Made by a program: the position numbers and the translations under genes. A stretch of DNA of 64,000 bases from positions 1 to 64,000 of the forward strand of contig NZ_CYSP01000003.1 in assembly GCF_001298735.1 (NCBI RefSeq). Direction: 5' to 3'. The notes below the pieces were generated by a model. That model was not told the origin of the DNA. It saw only the letters and a list, made by a program, of their open reading frames with translations, and did no database searches. Origin of the DNA: Propionispora sp. 2/2-37 (GTDB lineage Bacteria > Bacillota > Negativicutes > Propionisporales > Propionisporaceae). Within the stretch, counting starts at the first letter, position 1. Each line of letters starts with the position of its first letter. Shown piece by piece: positions 47,422 to 56,775 of this stretch.

Positions 47422-48213
47422 TTATTCTTCCAGCCGGAATATTACCGGTAACACGGTATAGCAGGTAACCGCCCGCCCGGTGCTGCGCTCCTTGGCCGGA
47501 ATAAAACGCCACTGCCGCACTGCCTCAACTGCAGCAGCATCCAGGCCCGTATAACCGCACGACTCCTGTATGCTAATCCGTCCGGGCAGCCCGTTTCGCA
47601 GAATCTGAATCTTGAGAATGACCGTGCCTTGCTGCCCGGCGCGCTTGGCTGCTTCCGAATAAGCCGGCTTGACCTGTGACCAAACTCCCGGGGCAATCAC
47701 GTCATTGCTTTTTCCTCCATTATTGCCATTACCCGTCCCCGAACCGGAGCCTGTACCGGAACCGGAGCCTTCAGCACCGGTACCGCCATTTCCGTTACCA
47801 CCGGTACCTCTACCGCCCGAACCGCCAACCCCGCTTGGTCCGGAATCAGTACTTGTTTCAGCGGCTACAAGCGACATCCTCCCGGTTTCAATTGCCGGAA
47901 CCGGCGTACTGTCCGGGCTAGCGGTAGAAACCGCCCTCTCCTGCTGAGAAGTTTCGGAAGAGACCGGCACCTGCGGTAAGCCGGCTAATTGCTCTGCTAC
48001 TGCTGCGAGCCCGTCTTCTTCCCTCTGCAGTCCCCCGGATTCCCCTGCATCGGGAGTAAGAGCCAATTCCAGCTCGATGTACTCCTCCGGCATGTCTCTC
48101 GGAACAGGGCTTTTTCCGGCTAACCAGCCAACACCAAGGATAATAACCGCATGCAGGATCAAAGATATCATAAACGCTTTTCGCCAACGCCGGTCAGCCG
48201 TCAACTGCAGCAT
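47422..48213 (-). CDS. tonB: TonB energy transducer with Gly-rich linker
   Basis: A 263-residue TonB. Residues about 13-33 (AFMISLILHAVIILGVGWLAG) are the membrane anchor; the linker contains a low-complexity run of Gly/Asn/Ser/Thr (about residues 127-168) instead of the usual Pro-rich spacer; the C-terminal domain has QQGTVILKIQILRNGLPGRISIQESCGYTGLDAAAVEAVRQWRFIPA. It transmits proton-motive energy to the two BtuB-like receptors. It lies 3 bp after exbD, in the same operon. Confidence 0.93.
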   Translation of the reverse strand: MLQLTADRRWRKAFMISLILHAVIILGVGWLAGKSPVPRDMPEEYIELELALTPDAGESGGLQREEDGLAAVAEQLAGLPQVPVSSETSQQERAVSTASPDSTPVPAIETGRMSLVAAETSTDSGPSGVGGSGGRGTGGNGNGGTGAEGSGSGTGSGSGTGNGNNGGKSNDVIAPGVWSQVKPAYSEAAKRAGQQGTVILKIQILRNGLPGRISIQESCGYTGLDAAAVEAVRQWRFIPAKERSTGRAVTCYTVLPVIFRLEE

Positions 48214-48216
48214 GGC

Positions 48217-48624
48217 CTACGGCCTCCTTTCCGTAGATACTGCCACTCGCTGCGCTCCGGCCTGTTTAAGACCGTCCAGTACGGCAACTATGGCACCATA
48301 GGCCGCTTCTTTGTCGGCTCCCAGCAAAAAAACGACATTATTTTGTTTGGCCAGTTCCAGTTGCGCCCTTTTTTTTACCAGACTTGGGGGTATGGCTTCC
48401 TCGCCAAAAAGGATATTTCCTTCCCGGGTTACCGTTATGATAACCTTGCCGGTAACATCGCTCTGACCTGACACACTTTGCGGCAGATTAACAGGAATGG
48501 TATGCTGTTCCACCATATATAAGGTACTCATCATAAAAAATACGAGTAAAAAAAAGATAATATCAATCATCGGGATAATCATCAGCCTGGGCTGTTGCTC
48601 GTTTCGCAAATTACGCAGTTTCAT
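48217..48624 (-). CDS. exbD: biopolymer transport protein ExbD
   Basis: A 135-residue ExbD/TolR protein with one membrane helix (LMIIPMIDIIFFLLVFFMMSTLY) containing the conserved Asp of the proton path and a periplasmic domain (TIPVNLPQSVSGQ...VVFLLGADKEAAYGAIVAVLDGLKQAGAQRVAVST). It overlaps exbB by 14 bp and precedes tonB by 3 bp; together they make the TonB motor. Confidence 0.94.
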   Translation of the reverse strand: MKLRNLRNEQQPRLMIIPMIDIIFFLLVFFMMSTLYMVEQHTIPVNLPQSVSGQSDVTGKVIITVTREGNILFGEEAIPPSLVKKRAQLELAKQNNVVFLLGADKEAAYGAIVAVLDGLKQAGAQRVAVSTERRP

Positions 48625-49246
48625 GGTGATTCTCCCGGCGGTGGCAGGTTAACACTAGCAGGCAGACTTGTTCCATATCGGTAATGATCCCATCCAGCCG
48701 ATGATTAAAATAGCTATATACCAGCATGGACAAGGTTGCTACGCAAAGGCCGGTGGCGGTGGCAATAAGAGCTTCGCCCACCCCTCCGGTAATCGCCATG
48801 GGCTGGCCTGCCTTAAGATTGAATACACTGAAGGAACCAATCATGCCTATAACCGTTCCCAAAAGCCCCAATAGGGGTGCAACCGTTACGATCGTGTCCA
48901 GATGGCGCAGGTTCTGCCGCAGCTTGCCGACTGTCAAGGCCGCTTCCCCTTCCAGCACACTTTCCATGTACCGGCTGCCGTTTTGGCGGCACTGAAGCCC
49001 CTTTTCAGCCAGTCTGGCTGCCACGCCACCCCTCTGCCGGCAAAACCCAGCCGCCTTTTCCCACTCCCCTTGTGCTAAAAAAGCCGATAGCGGATCAATA
49101 AACCCTGCCATTTCAGTCTTTGCCCCACGATAATATATATACCGTTCCACGCCAATGCTAATCACCAGCAGGGAGCAGCACAACAGCAAATACATAACCG
49201 GACCGCCCTTATGAAACAGTTCCATGCCCTCCAGAATAGCATTCAT
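48611..49246 (-). CDS. exbB: biopolymer transport protein ExbB
   Basis: A 211-residue MotA/TolQ/ExbB proton-channel protein. The first helix is GGPVMYLLLCCSLLVISIGVERYIYY; the conserved core is RHLDTIVTVAPLLGLLGTVIGMIGSF and GGVGEALIATATGLCVATLSMLVYSYF. It forms the inner-membrane channel with ExbD. It begins 43 bp after cbiZ on the same strand. Its presence in a Firmicute-like genome reflects the diderm envelope. Confidence 0.94.
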   Translation of the reverse strand: MNAILEGMELFHKGGPVMYLLLCCSLLVISIGVERYIYYRGAKTEMAGFIDPLSAFLAQGEWEKAAGFCRQRGGVAARLAEKGLQCRQNGSRYMESVLEGEAALTVGKLRQNLRHLDTIVTVAPLLGLLGTVIGMIGSFSVFNLKAGQPMAITGGVGEALIATATGLCVATLSMLVYSYFNHRLDGIITDMEQVCLLVLTCHRRENHHETA

Positions 49247-49289
49247 TTTCTTACCACTCCCCTATACTAAGTTAGACTGACTCTATCTG

Positions 49290-50393
49290 CTATCCACCGC
49301 TTTCCTTTTTAACGGTTTGTTCAACAATTCCGGCCAGCATACTCGCCCAGGCCTCCAGATAGGCCTCCATATCCGTCCCCGTTATGGAGGGTGCTTCTAC
49401 CCCAAACTGCCGGGCCGCAACAGCCAGCAAGGCCGTTCCTCCCCAATAGACTTCTTCAGGTGACAGCAATTGCCAATTCAGTTGATCCAGTAAATGAACA
49501 TATAAAGAGGTAAACACAACTAAACCATCCTGGCGGTCCAAGCAGGACAGCAGTTCCCGAAACCTGGCCCTGTCAATTGGGTTCCGGCAAAAATTCCGGT
49601 GTTTTTCCCAGATCATCTCCTCATTAACGCCAAAGCGCTGTAAGCGCCGCAGCAAACTATGCTGTTTCTCCGGCGATAAGCCTGTCTGTTTAAACAGGGC
49701 CTCCTTCACTGCCTTTTTTACAACGTTTCCGATCAATTCGCCAAGTTTCGAGTGTTTGCCGGCGCTTTCCAGGTACAGTGGCGAAGAAGGATTCGCGATT
49801 ATCATGGTCTGATCGGTCCCTGAGCCGGTTGCCAGACCGCTGGAATACTTGCTGCCGGCCATTAATTCTTGTAAAGCCGCCGTTTTCGCTTCCGTACAGG
49901 TAACCAGTGCCCGCGCCAGCGTACCGGGCGGCATATCCGCATTCACGGATAATATAATATTGATCGTCCCGGACTTTTGCAGGCTGCTTCTTTCCACTGG
50001 TTTAAAATAGGCTGCAGGATCTCCCACCCGTCCGCCGTTTACTTCAATACCGCCGGTAACTAAAGCCGCCACATTCAGATTTTTATATTCATCGGCTTGA
50101 ATAGCCACATTATCCATTAATGCCGCCGTCGCCATTCCCGAGACATGGGGTGGATTAAGGCCCATATTTTCAGCCACCGAACACATATATGCTTCATAAC
50201 CTGACGCCTGCAGCCCGGAAGCTGTCCCTGTTTCCGGACTGCAGTCATGATTAAACACCGCCGTAAGATCCTCACGGTAGCCGCCATTCATTACCGATGT
50301 ACTCAAAACTTTCCGCACCGCTGCAAAAGGAATGACAATACTTTTGTGACGGCGGTAAACAGAATCGCCGTTAGCTAATTGATATATTTCCAT
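49290..50393 (-). CDS. cbiZ: adenosylcobinamide amidohydrolase CbiZ
   Basis: A 367-residue protein whose N-terminal 215 residues match CbiZ: VRKVLSTSVMNGGYREDLTAVFNHD, NVAALVTGGIEVNGGRVGDP, NADMPPGTLARALVTCTEAKTAALQELM, and KYSSGLATGSGTDQTMIIAN. CbiZ cuts the aminopropanol side chain from (pseudo)cobinamides, yielding cobyrate that can be rebuilt into the native cobamide. The C-terminal 150 residues are helical and extend beyond the minimal domain. It lies between an importer and exbB, fitting corrinoid salvage and remodelling. Confidence 0.9.
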   Translation of the reverse strand: MEIYQLANGDSVYRRHKSIVIPFAAVRKVLSTSVMNGGYREDLTAVFNHDCSPETGTASGLQASGYEAYMCSVAENMGLNPPHVSGMATAALMDNVAIQADEYKNLNVAALVTGGIEVNGGRVGDPAAYFKPVERSSLQKSGTINIILSVNADMPPGTLARALVTCTEAKTAALQELMAGSKYSSGLATGSGTDQTMIIANPSSPLYLESAGKHSKLGELIGNVVKKAVKEALFKQTGLSPEKQHSLLRRLQRFGVNEEMIWEKHRNFCRNPIDRARFRELLSCLDRQDGLVVFTSLYVHLLDQLNWQLLSPEEVYWGGTALLAVAARQFGVEAPSITGTDMEAYLEAWASMLAGIVEQTVKKESGG

Positions 50394-50436
50394 GTTCTCC
50401 CCCCCTCATTACGTTACAGAAAAAGCGGCATCTCTT

Positions 50437-51702
50437 TTATGTAAAGCTTCCTTCGCGCATGCTGATTTTATCAAGACACTGTATTGCCGTCATCACTGTT
50501 ACCTGGGGCATCATGACCAGTTGTTCATATAGTTTGGTTGCTGCACCACCGGTAAAATCCCGTTCCTGGACAGAAGTATCCTCAATGACAATCAATTTTT
50601 TTGCCAGAAAAGCGGCTTGTAAGTTAGCCATATTTTCTTTCCCGTAACAAATATTGGCCAGTACTGTACACTCAGCCTCCATAATCTTAGCTTGGTTTTC
50701 ACGGTCTGCTATTTCGTCGATAACGCGAAAGGACTGTCCCACTATCGCTGTCGCACAAAACGCCCGGGCTGTTTCCGTATCGGTATCTCCTTCCTGCAGC
50801 ACACCACAGCTCACCTGATAACCATTTTCGGATAACACCCGGATAAAGGTACCACCTGTCCCGCCGCCGCCAATAACGTGAATGGTTCCCCTTTTACCGG
50901 CATCCTCCATCCCCCTGTAGATGTGAATGTCCAAACAGTCTGTAATTTTATTTAGGTAAACAGCCGAGTGCACGCCAAACGCCGTTGATAAATGCTCCGG
51001 AGTGACAACGGCTGCAGGCGTCCCGTCGGCAACGACCCGTCCTCCTGCCATAAGCAGTAAACGGGAGCAATATTTTGCCGCAGTTTTTATATCGTGAACT
51101 ACCATAAGTACGGTTTTCCCTTCCCGGCAAATGGCCCGGCAATAGCGAAAAATTTCTTCCTGATAACCCAAATCAAGGCTCGCGGTCGGCTCATCAAGAA
51201 ATACTACAGGAGTTTCCTGGGCCAGTACTTTCGCCAATAAAATACGTTGGCGTTCTCCGCCAGACACCTGAGTAACCTTTTTATCGGCCAAGGCGCCAAC
51301 TCCGGTAAACTCCAAATATTTCCGGGCAATACGGTAATCCTCGCTTCCCTCGTTCTGCCACCACGATAAGTAAGGATACCTTCCGGTCAAAACCAGTTCT
51401 AAGACGGTATAGTCAAAGCCTATACGGACTTCCTGCTGCATATAAGCCATATGCCGGGCTTTTTCGTTCTCACTCATTTGATTCACCGGCCTGCCAAACA
51501 CTGCGACTTGTCCTGCCGAAGCCGGAATTAAGCCGCGTAAGCTGCGCAGCAACGTACTTTTTCCGGCCCCATTGGCCCCGATAACACCAATGAACTCTCC
51601 TGCTGCAGCCTGAAAATGAATGTCCCGTAAAACCAACTGCTGCTGGAGCATCACGGCAAGATTTTCTACTGCTATGATTCTCCGGTTATCCTCAGTAATC
51701 AC
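50437..51702 (-). CDS. BtuD-type ATPase fused to a Rossmann-like domain
   Basis: A 421-residue protein. Residues 1-260 form a vitamin B12/siderophore importer ATPase: Walker A VIGANGAGKSTLLRSL, signature QVSGGERQRILLAKVL, Walker B VVFLDEPTASLD, H-loop VVHDIKTAAKYCS. From about residue 268 a second domain starts with GTIHVIGGGGTGGTFIRVLSENGY, a glycine-rich nucleotide-binding-like loop, and runs to the C-terminus. The function of that domain is not known to me. It overlaps the permease gene by 4 bp and completes the first BtuFCD system. Confidence 0.88.
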   Translation of the reverse strand: MITEDNRRIIAVENLAVMLQQQLVLRDIHFQAAAGEFIGVIGANGAGKSTLLRSLRGLIPASAGQVAVFGRPVNQMSENEKARHMAYMQQEVRIGFDYTVLELVLTGRYPYLSWWQNEGSEDYRIARKYLEFTGVGALADKKVTQVSGGERQRILLAKVLAQETPVVFLDEPTASLDLGYQEEIFRYCRAICREGKTVLMVVHDIKTAAKYCSRLLLMAGGRVVADGTPAAVVTPEHLSTAFGVHSAVYLNKITDCLDIHIYRGMEDAGKRGTIHVIGGGGTGGTFIRVLSENGYQVSCGVLQEGDTDTETARAFCATAIVGQSFRVIDEIADRENQAKIMEAECTVLANICYGKENMANLQAAFLAKKLIVIEDTSVQERDFTGGAATKLYEQLVMMPQVTVMTAIQCLDKISMREGSFT

Positions 51703-52742
51703 GACAGCTCTCCTTTTCTCTGCGCTTTATACAGCAAATATAGAAAATAAGGTGCACCGATTAATGCCGTCATAATGCCCACCCGTATTTCCAGCGGTTG
51801 TAAAATCAGACGCCCTAACGTATCGCAAAATACTAAAAACAGTCCGCCGGCTAACGCACAGGCGGGGATCAAAGCACGGTGTTCCGGCCCGATAATCAAC
51901 CGCAGGATATGGGGTATTACCAATCCGACAAAACCGATAGTACCGGTGATGCACACCGCTGCCGCTGTAGTAAGCGAGGCGGCCAGCAGCAAGAAAAAGC
52001 GCAAGGTGTTTACCGGCATTCCGACAGAACGCGCTTCCTGTTCTCCCAGAATCAGAACATTCAGATGCCGGGCGACAAAACATAAGGAGATAATTCCGGC
52101 CATGACCGGCCCAACCGTCATATAAACATGTTCCCACCGCCGGTAATCCAGACCGCCGACCAACCAGAATAAAAATTCCCGGATGCGCTGCTCATTCATA
52201 AAGGTCAAAATCCCCGAAGTCATAGCCCCCAGCAGCATGCTCACCGCGACACCGGATAGCAGCAGCAGCATGACCGAAATTTTACCATGCCGCATCGTTA
52301 ACCCGACAATCAACATAACCGCCAGCATAGCTCCGATCAGGGCAAAAAACGGCATATATAAGACGTTGTAGGCGGTAACACCCGTGGCAATGGCAATAAC
52401 AGCTCCCAGCGAAGCTCCGCTGGAAACGCCAATAATACCCGGATCCGCCAGGGGATTGCTGAATATACCCTGCAGTACGGCACCGGACACGGCTAAAGCC
52501 GCTCCGGCCAAAAGGCCGGCCAGAACGCGCGGCAGGCGAATATGCCAAATAACCGCGGTCTGTTCCGGTGAAATACTGCTATTGGTGAGGCCGGCTATGT
52601 GCAGCTTCTGCCCAATAATCGCCATCACAGTTTCCGCGGGGACAGGTACTTGGCCTACTGCCAGAGACCATAACACAACAGCCGGCAAGAGTAGGGTCAA
52701 TGATAAAAACAACATGCGTTTTCTGCTTTTATCGTTACTCAT
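51699..52742 (-). CDS. btuC: cobamide importer permease, BtuC type
   Basis: A 347-residue FecCD/BtuC permease with about ten helices and the family signatures WHIRLPRVLAGLLAGAALAVSGAVLQGIFSNPLADPGIIGVSSGASLG and GTIGFVGLVIPHILRLIIGPEHRALIPACALAGG. It overlaps the binding-protein gene by 8 bp and the ATPase by 4 bp. Its neighbours (CbiZ, CbiR-like, BtuB receptors, riboswitches) point to corrinoids as substrate. Confidence 0.9.
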   Translation of the reverse strand: MSNDKSRKRMLFLSLTLLLPAVVLWSLAVGQVPVPAETVMAIIGQKLHIAGLTNSSISPEQTAVIWHIRLPRVLAGLLAGAALAVSGAVLQGIFSNPLADPGIIGVSSGASLGAVIAIATGVTAYNVLYMPFFALIGAMLAVMLIVGLTMRHGKISVMLLLLSGVAVSMLLGAMTSGILTFMNEQRIREFLFWLVGGLDYRRWEHVYMTVGPVMAGIISLCFVARHLNVLILGEQEARSVGMPVNTLRFFLLLAASLTTAAAVCITGTIGFVGLVIPHILRLIIGPEHRALIPACALAGGLFLVFCDTLGRLILQPLEIRVGIMTALIGAPYFLYLLYKAQRKGELS

Positions 52743-53715
52743 AATAGCCAGCCTTTCCCGGCTCCGTGTTCATATATTCCGGATGGGCGGCCCGCGCTAT
52801 TGCTGCCACTCCCTGCACAATATATTGTGAAGTGCAGCTAAGGTAACGTTCCGGTACCGCAACCATTTGTCCGTTCCGTACCGCCTTTACACTTTGCAAG
52901 CCGGAATCGGAGGCAATCATCGCAGCATAGGACTGCCAGTCCGTTTTTCCAGAATAATCCCAGGCCGGCAGCAGCAGCACATCCGGATTGGCTGCTACCA
53001 ACTGTTCCTTGGTCAGCACTTCATTTACCGTTAAACCAATATTGGCAGCACCGCTGGAAGCACGGGCATACCGGCAGATATCCTCAAAAATACTCCCCGT
53101 ACCACCAACACCACCGGCCGCCGTCAACTGAACAACCACCTTTTCTTCCTTAGCGGTAAGCGGCTGTAATCTTGCCCTTATGCCGTCCAGTTGCTCCTGC
53201 ATGCCGGCAACGAGTTCCGTCCCTTTCTGTTCTTCACCGACCACCTGGGCAATCAACAAAATGGTTTCTTTGATCTCAGCGATTGTTGACGGTGTTTTAT
53301 AAACATAAACAGCAATCCCGGCCTCCCGCAAGACCTGTATCAGGTCAGGCGGCTGCCAGTCCGCGGCCAGCACCAGATCAGGCTGAAGGCCGATTACCGG
53401 TTCCACTTCCGCCCGCACTTTACGCGGAACTTGTTTTGCCTGTTCAGCGATATTGGAGATACCCGCATCGTCCGCCAAATACGTTAAAGCAAGAATCCGT
53501 TCCGCCGGCACCAGGCTCATGAGCATTTCATCCGTCCCCAGCGTCAAAGACACAATACGCCCCGGTTTATACGGCACTCTTACCACATGCCCCTGGCTGT
53601 CGGTGATCTCATGTGCTGCCGCTGTATCGGTCCGGTCATTTGGCGCACCACAACCACCAACTGCTATGGCAATCAGTATGGAGATCATCATTTCTAACAG
53701 TAGCCATCTTTTCAT
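52735..53715 (-). CDS. btuF: cobamide-binding lipoprotein, BtuF type
   Basis: A 326-residue periplasmic binding protein with a lipoprotein signal (LLEMMISILIAIAVGGC, lipobox A-V-G-G-C). Class III binding-protein segments are seen at PGRIVSLTLGTDEMLMSL, EPVIGLQPDLVLAADWQPPDL and NEVLTKEQLVAANPDVLLLPAW. It starts 4 bp after the CbiR-like gene and overlaps btuC by 8 bp. It should hand corrinoids taken up by BtuB to the BtuCD transporter. Confidence 0.88.
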   Translation of the reverse strand: MKRWLLLEMMISILIAIAVGGCGAPNDRTDTAAAHEITDSQGHVVRVPYKPGRIVSLTLGTDEMLMSLVPAERILALTYLADDAGISNIAEQAKQVPRKVRAEVEPVIGLQPDLVLAADWQPPDLIQVLREAGIAVYVYKTPSTIAEIKETILLIAQVVGEEQKGTELVAGMQEQLDGIRARLQPLTAKEEKVVVQLTAAGGVGGTGSIFEDICRYARASSGAANIGLTVNEVLTKEQLVAANPDVLLLPAWDYSGKTDWQSYAAMIASDSGLQSVKAVRNGQMVAVPERYLSCTSQYIVQGVAAIARAAHPEYMNTEPGKAGYYE

Positions 53716-53719
53716 CGTC

Positions 53720-54688
53720 TTACCGTCTCACTCCCAGCGCCAGTTGCTGTGTGGTTACCTTGTCCATCCAGTCCTGCAACGAAAGCTGCATAAATTCATG
53801 GACCACATAATCAGGCCGTACACAATCAATAATCCGGCGAACTGCCGCCGAGGAAAACGGCCGATGTTCATCAAGACGTAAAACATGGTCCATTACCTCC
53901 TTCATACTGTAATCACGTTTGGCCCGGTTTGCTTTTTGCCTGCTTTCTTTGCTATACTGTCCCGACAGGGAACAATGCAAATGAATTCCCTTAATATACC
54001 GTTTGTAACTGCCAAGTTGTTCCACTGTTTGGATAATATAATCCACGCCTTCTTCCTCACTCTTTAATTCCGTATTGGTATTCATCAGATGCCCGGTATC
54101 CAGCATAAGACCGACCTGAGCGGGGGTTACATGTTCCAGCAGCCAGGCAACCAGTTCACTTTCCTGCAACGTTAATCCCGGCCACCATAAATTTTCAAAC
54201 AGCAACATCATATCGTCCGGTATTTCATCGGCCAGCCGGTTGACTACTTCGGCTGCGGCCTCTACCACCTCCCGGTCACTCACACCAAAGCTTCCGCTAA
54301 ACATTTCCGGAATGCGGGCATGGCTGACGTGAAAAACAAGATATTCCGCTCCCGTCGCTTTTGCCTGACGGATATTTTCACGGTAAACCTGCAACCAGTC
54401 TTCCCTCCGGAGTCCGCCATATGACTTTATGATCATCTCTTCGTTGCCAAAATGCTGTATAAGGGCAGGAAAATCCCCGCGCCAAAAATCCAGCCAGTAG
54501 GGCCAGAATTTAAGATGCACTCCCCGGACCCACTCCCGGCGATGAATCCGCCCATCCCACGGTCCGCAAAACATCATTTCCACCCCATCCAACCGGTGCT
54601 GTTCCAAAAACAACCGCAGGCAAGTGGCGCTATGATTGATTAACTCCAAATCCGAGCTGTAATTCGATAAGTTTACAAGATGTAACAT
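53720..54688 (-). CDS. AP-endonuclease-family TIM barrel, candidate CbiR
   Basis: A 322-residue TIM-barrel protein of the AP endonuclease 2/sugar isomerase superfamily. Likely metal ligands are His120/His123 (FHVSH), Glu165 (FENLWWP), Asp197/His200 (LDTGHLMN), His236/His238 (GIHLHCS) and a C-terminal Glu (VVHEFMQ). CbiR, known from Akkermansia muciniphila, is a member of this superfamily that cleaves the nucleotide loop of cobamides for remodelling. The gene lies between btuB and btuF and near cbiZ, which supports that role here. Sequence alone cannot exclude a sugar isomerase. Confidence 0.65.
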   Translation of the reverse strand: MLHLVNLSNYSSDLELINHSATCLRLFLEQHRLDGVEMMFCGPWDGRIHRREWVRGVHLKFWPYWLDFWRGDFPALIQHFGNEEMIIKSYGGLRREDWLQVYRENIRQAKATGAEYLVFHVSHARIPEMFSGSFGVSDREVVEAAAEVVNRLADEIPDDMMLLFENLWWPGLTLQESELVAWLLEHVTPAQVGLMLDTGHLMNTNTELKSEEEGVDYIIQTVEQLGSYKRYIKGIHLHCSLSGQYSKESRQKANRAKRDYSMKEVMDHVLRLDEHRPFSSAAVRRIIDCVRPDYVVHEFMQLSLQDWMDKVTTQQLALGVRR

Positions 54689-54770
54689 AATTATTTCCTT
54701 AAAATTAAATTTGTAAAAGAAAATGCATTAAGCTTCCGGCTTCTCCTTTTTTATTCCGTTAAATCCCTAA

Positions 54771-56678
54771 CTAAAATTGATACTGGATTCCAATCTGATA
54801 ATTGCGCCCGGGGCTGGTGTACCATTCACCTGAACTGCCGCCATAATCGGATCTGGCATAAGACTGTTCTGCATAAAATTTATCAAACAGATTATTAACG
54901 CGCAAGAAGGTCTTTGTATTTTTGGCTATCTTGTAATTGACCGCCAAATCCCACACCCAGTATGTATTTTCAGGGAAATAACTGTCATAAGTATAACTGT
55001 TTTGCGGCCCCGGTTTATCAACTACACCGCGCCCTTGCAAATGAACATCATATTTGTCTTGCTGATAATCCACTCCGACATTCCAGTACCCTTTCGGAAT
55101 ATAACCATCTACATTTCGAGATCGTTCAACAGTGGAATCGACAGTCGTATGCGTATAGCCGACATAGGTATTCACTCGCTCTGTCAAACGTTTGTTTAGC
55201 TGGACATCCCAGCCATGGGCCTTTTCATCAAAATTAACATATTTGTACGAATTCATATCAAAACCTACAGCATTGCTGGAATCTCTTTTAAAAACATGAA
55301 ATGCGGCGCTCAGCGTATTGCTCAGCTTATGATTTACACCAAACTCCAGGTTATCGCCCTCTTCTGCCCTTAAATTATAATTTCCATAAACATTGTTAAA
55401 CACCTGATACGGTGTCGGTACTATAAAATATTTATTATAAGAAACATAATAATTGGTATCTTCATTGGCTTTATATCCTATATTCATATGTGGCGATGTA
55501 TTCGATCCATATTGAGAACTATCATCGTAGCGCATTCCGGAAGTTAATTTCCACCGTTGATCAAAATTCCACTCATCCTGAATATAGTAGGCGGAATTAC
55601 TTAGCTTCTTATTTTCACTGGAGACCACCTTATCCTGGGAATATTCAAAACCACCGACAATCGTATGTCTTTCAGTATACTTTTGTGTAAATTCGTCTTG
55701 CAGCCGCAAAGTTTTCACTTTTGTCCAGGATGTAGAAATTCCGTACCCAAAATAAGGATCTTGCGTCTGAAAGGTATTGTCATATACACCATTAAAAAAA
55801 GTCAGCCGGTTTTGTAGACTATCTGTTAATTGATTCGTATAAATCAGCTTCCAGTCGTAATTATCCATACTTCCCGGATTACGCTGATGCAAATAATGAT
55901 TGGTACCCGAATACATATAATCTGATTGATACTGCTGATAATCAAAGGTTATATCAGACCTATCATTGATTATTTTGGTTAATTTAAAGGTGTTGGTTTC
56001 CGCATTGCGGTGTTCCGGAACGGTAGTGCCGTTAGCATCTTTATAGTCTCCCATGATATCTTTTTGACTGGTAATAAACCAGCTGTAATCACCGGATTTG
56101 CCTTGATTCATAAAAGAATAATTTTCTTTACCATAACTACCGCCGGTATAGGTCAACGTAGTTTTATTCTCCGTTGCCTTGCGGGTAATGATATGAATGA
56201 CCCCGCCCTTGGCATTTGCACCATATAAGGCAGCGGCCGACCCTTTTAAAATTTCAATCCTTTCAACATTATCCAGGTTGCTGTACGCACTGGCGGCAAA
56301 ATTCACTCCAGCAGCATCAACCCTGACACCATCAACCAGTACAACTATTTTATCAGAACCGTTAATGCGAAGCATATTCGACTGTTCATAACCAATACCG
56401 GTACCGAAATTATTAATCGTTACTCCGGGCACAGTCCGCAATGCTTCTGTTAAGTTGGAATAATGATTGTCCTCAATCTCACTACGGGAGATAATCGTCA
56501 TATTAGCATTGGATTCAGAAAGTCTTACCGGTGTTTTTGTGGCGGTAACTACCAGCGGATCAAAGGAAAAAATCTCTTCCTGTTCCTCCGCAAGGGACGC
56601 ACCCGAAAGTTCAAATAGCAACATACTGCCGATCAAAGTACAGAGTATCACTCTGCCCCGTAGTTCTCTTTTGAACAT
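54771..56678 (-). CDS. btuB: TonB-dependent outer-membrane receptor, BtuB-like (1)
   Basis: A 635-residue outer-membrane receptor. It has a signal peptide (ILCTLIGSMLLFELSGASLA), a TonB-box-like DPLVVTATKTP, a plug domain (TEALRTVPGVTINNFGTGIG, MLRINGSDKIVVLVDGVRVDAAGVN, ERIEILKGSAAALYGANAKGGVIHIITRK) and a 22-strand barrel ending in Phe (NYQIGIQYQF). Behind cobalamin riboswitch B and two hairpins, it is expected to import corrinoids and to be repressed by B12. It leads the operon with the CbiR-like, btuFCD and cbiZ genes. Confidence 0.93.
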   Translation of the reverse strand: MFKRELRGRVILCTLIGSMLLFELSGASLAEEQEEIFSFDPLVVTATKTPVRLSESNANMTIISRSEIEDNHYSNLTEALRTVPGVTINNFGTGIGYEQSNMLRINGSDKIVVLVDGVRVDAAGVNFAASAYSNLDNVERIEILKGSAAALYGANAKGGVIHIITRKATENKTTLTYTGGSYGKENYSFMNQGKSGDYSWFITSQKDIMGDYKDANGTTVPEHRNAETNTFKLTKIINDRSDITFDYQQYQSDYMYSGTNHYLHQRNPGSMDNYDWKLIYTNQLTDSLQNRLTFFNGVYDNTFQTQDPYFGYGISTSWTKVKTLRLQDEFTQKYTERHTIVGGFEYSQDKVVSSENKKLSNSAYYIQDEWNFDQRWKLTSGMRYDDSSQYGSNTSPHMNIGYKANEDTNYYVSYNKYFIVPTPYQVFNNVYGNYNLRAEEGDNLEFGVNHKLSNTLSAAFHVFKRDSSNAVGFDMNSYKYVNFDEKAHGWDVQLNKRLTERVNTYVGYTHTTVDSTVERSRNVDGYIPKGYWNVGVDYQQDKYDVHLQGRGVVDKPGPQNSYTYDSYFPENTYWVWDLAVNYKIAKNTKTFLRVNNLFDKFYAEQSYARSDYGGSSGEWYTSPGRNYQIGIQYQF

Positions 56679-56716
56679 TTTTTATTTCTCCCCCTGTATC
56701 GTGTGTTGTCTTAAAC

Positions 56717-56753
56717 AAAAAAGACCTTCCCCATAACAGGGAAGGCCTTTGCA
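56717..56753 (-). terminator. riboswitch terminator before btuB (second hairpin)
   Basis: Minus strand 12-bp stem AAAGGCCTTCCC / GGGAAGGTCTTT (one G-U) with a 7-nt loop and TTTTTTGTTT: a strong intrinsic terminator 40 bp before the btuB start. Confidence 0.85.
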
Positions 56754-56775
56754 TGTCTGCTAAAACAAAGCCAAT

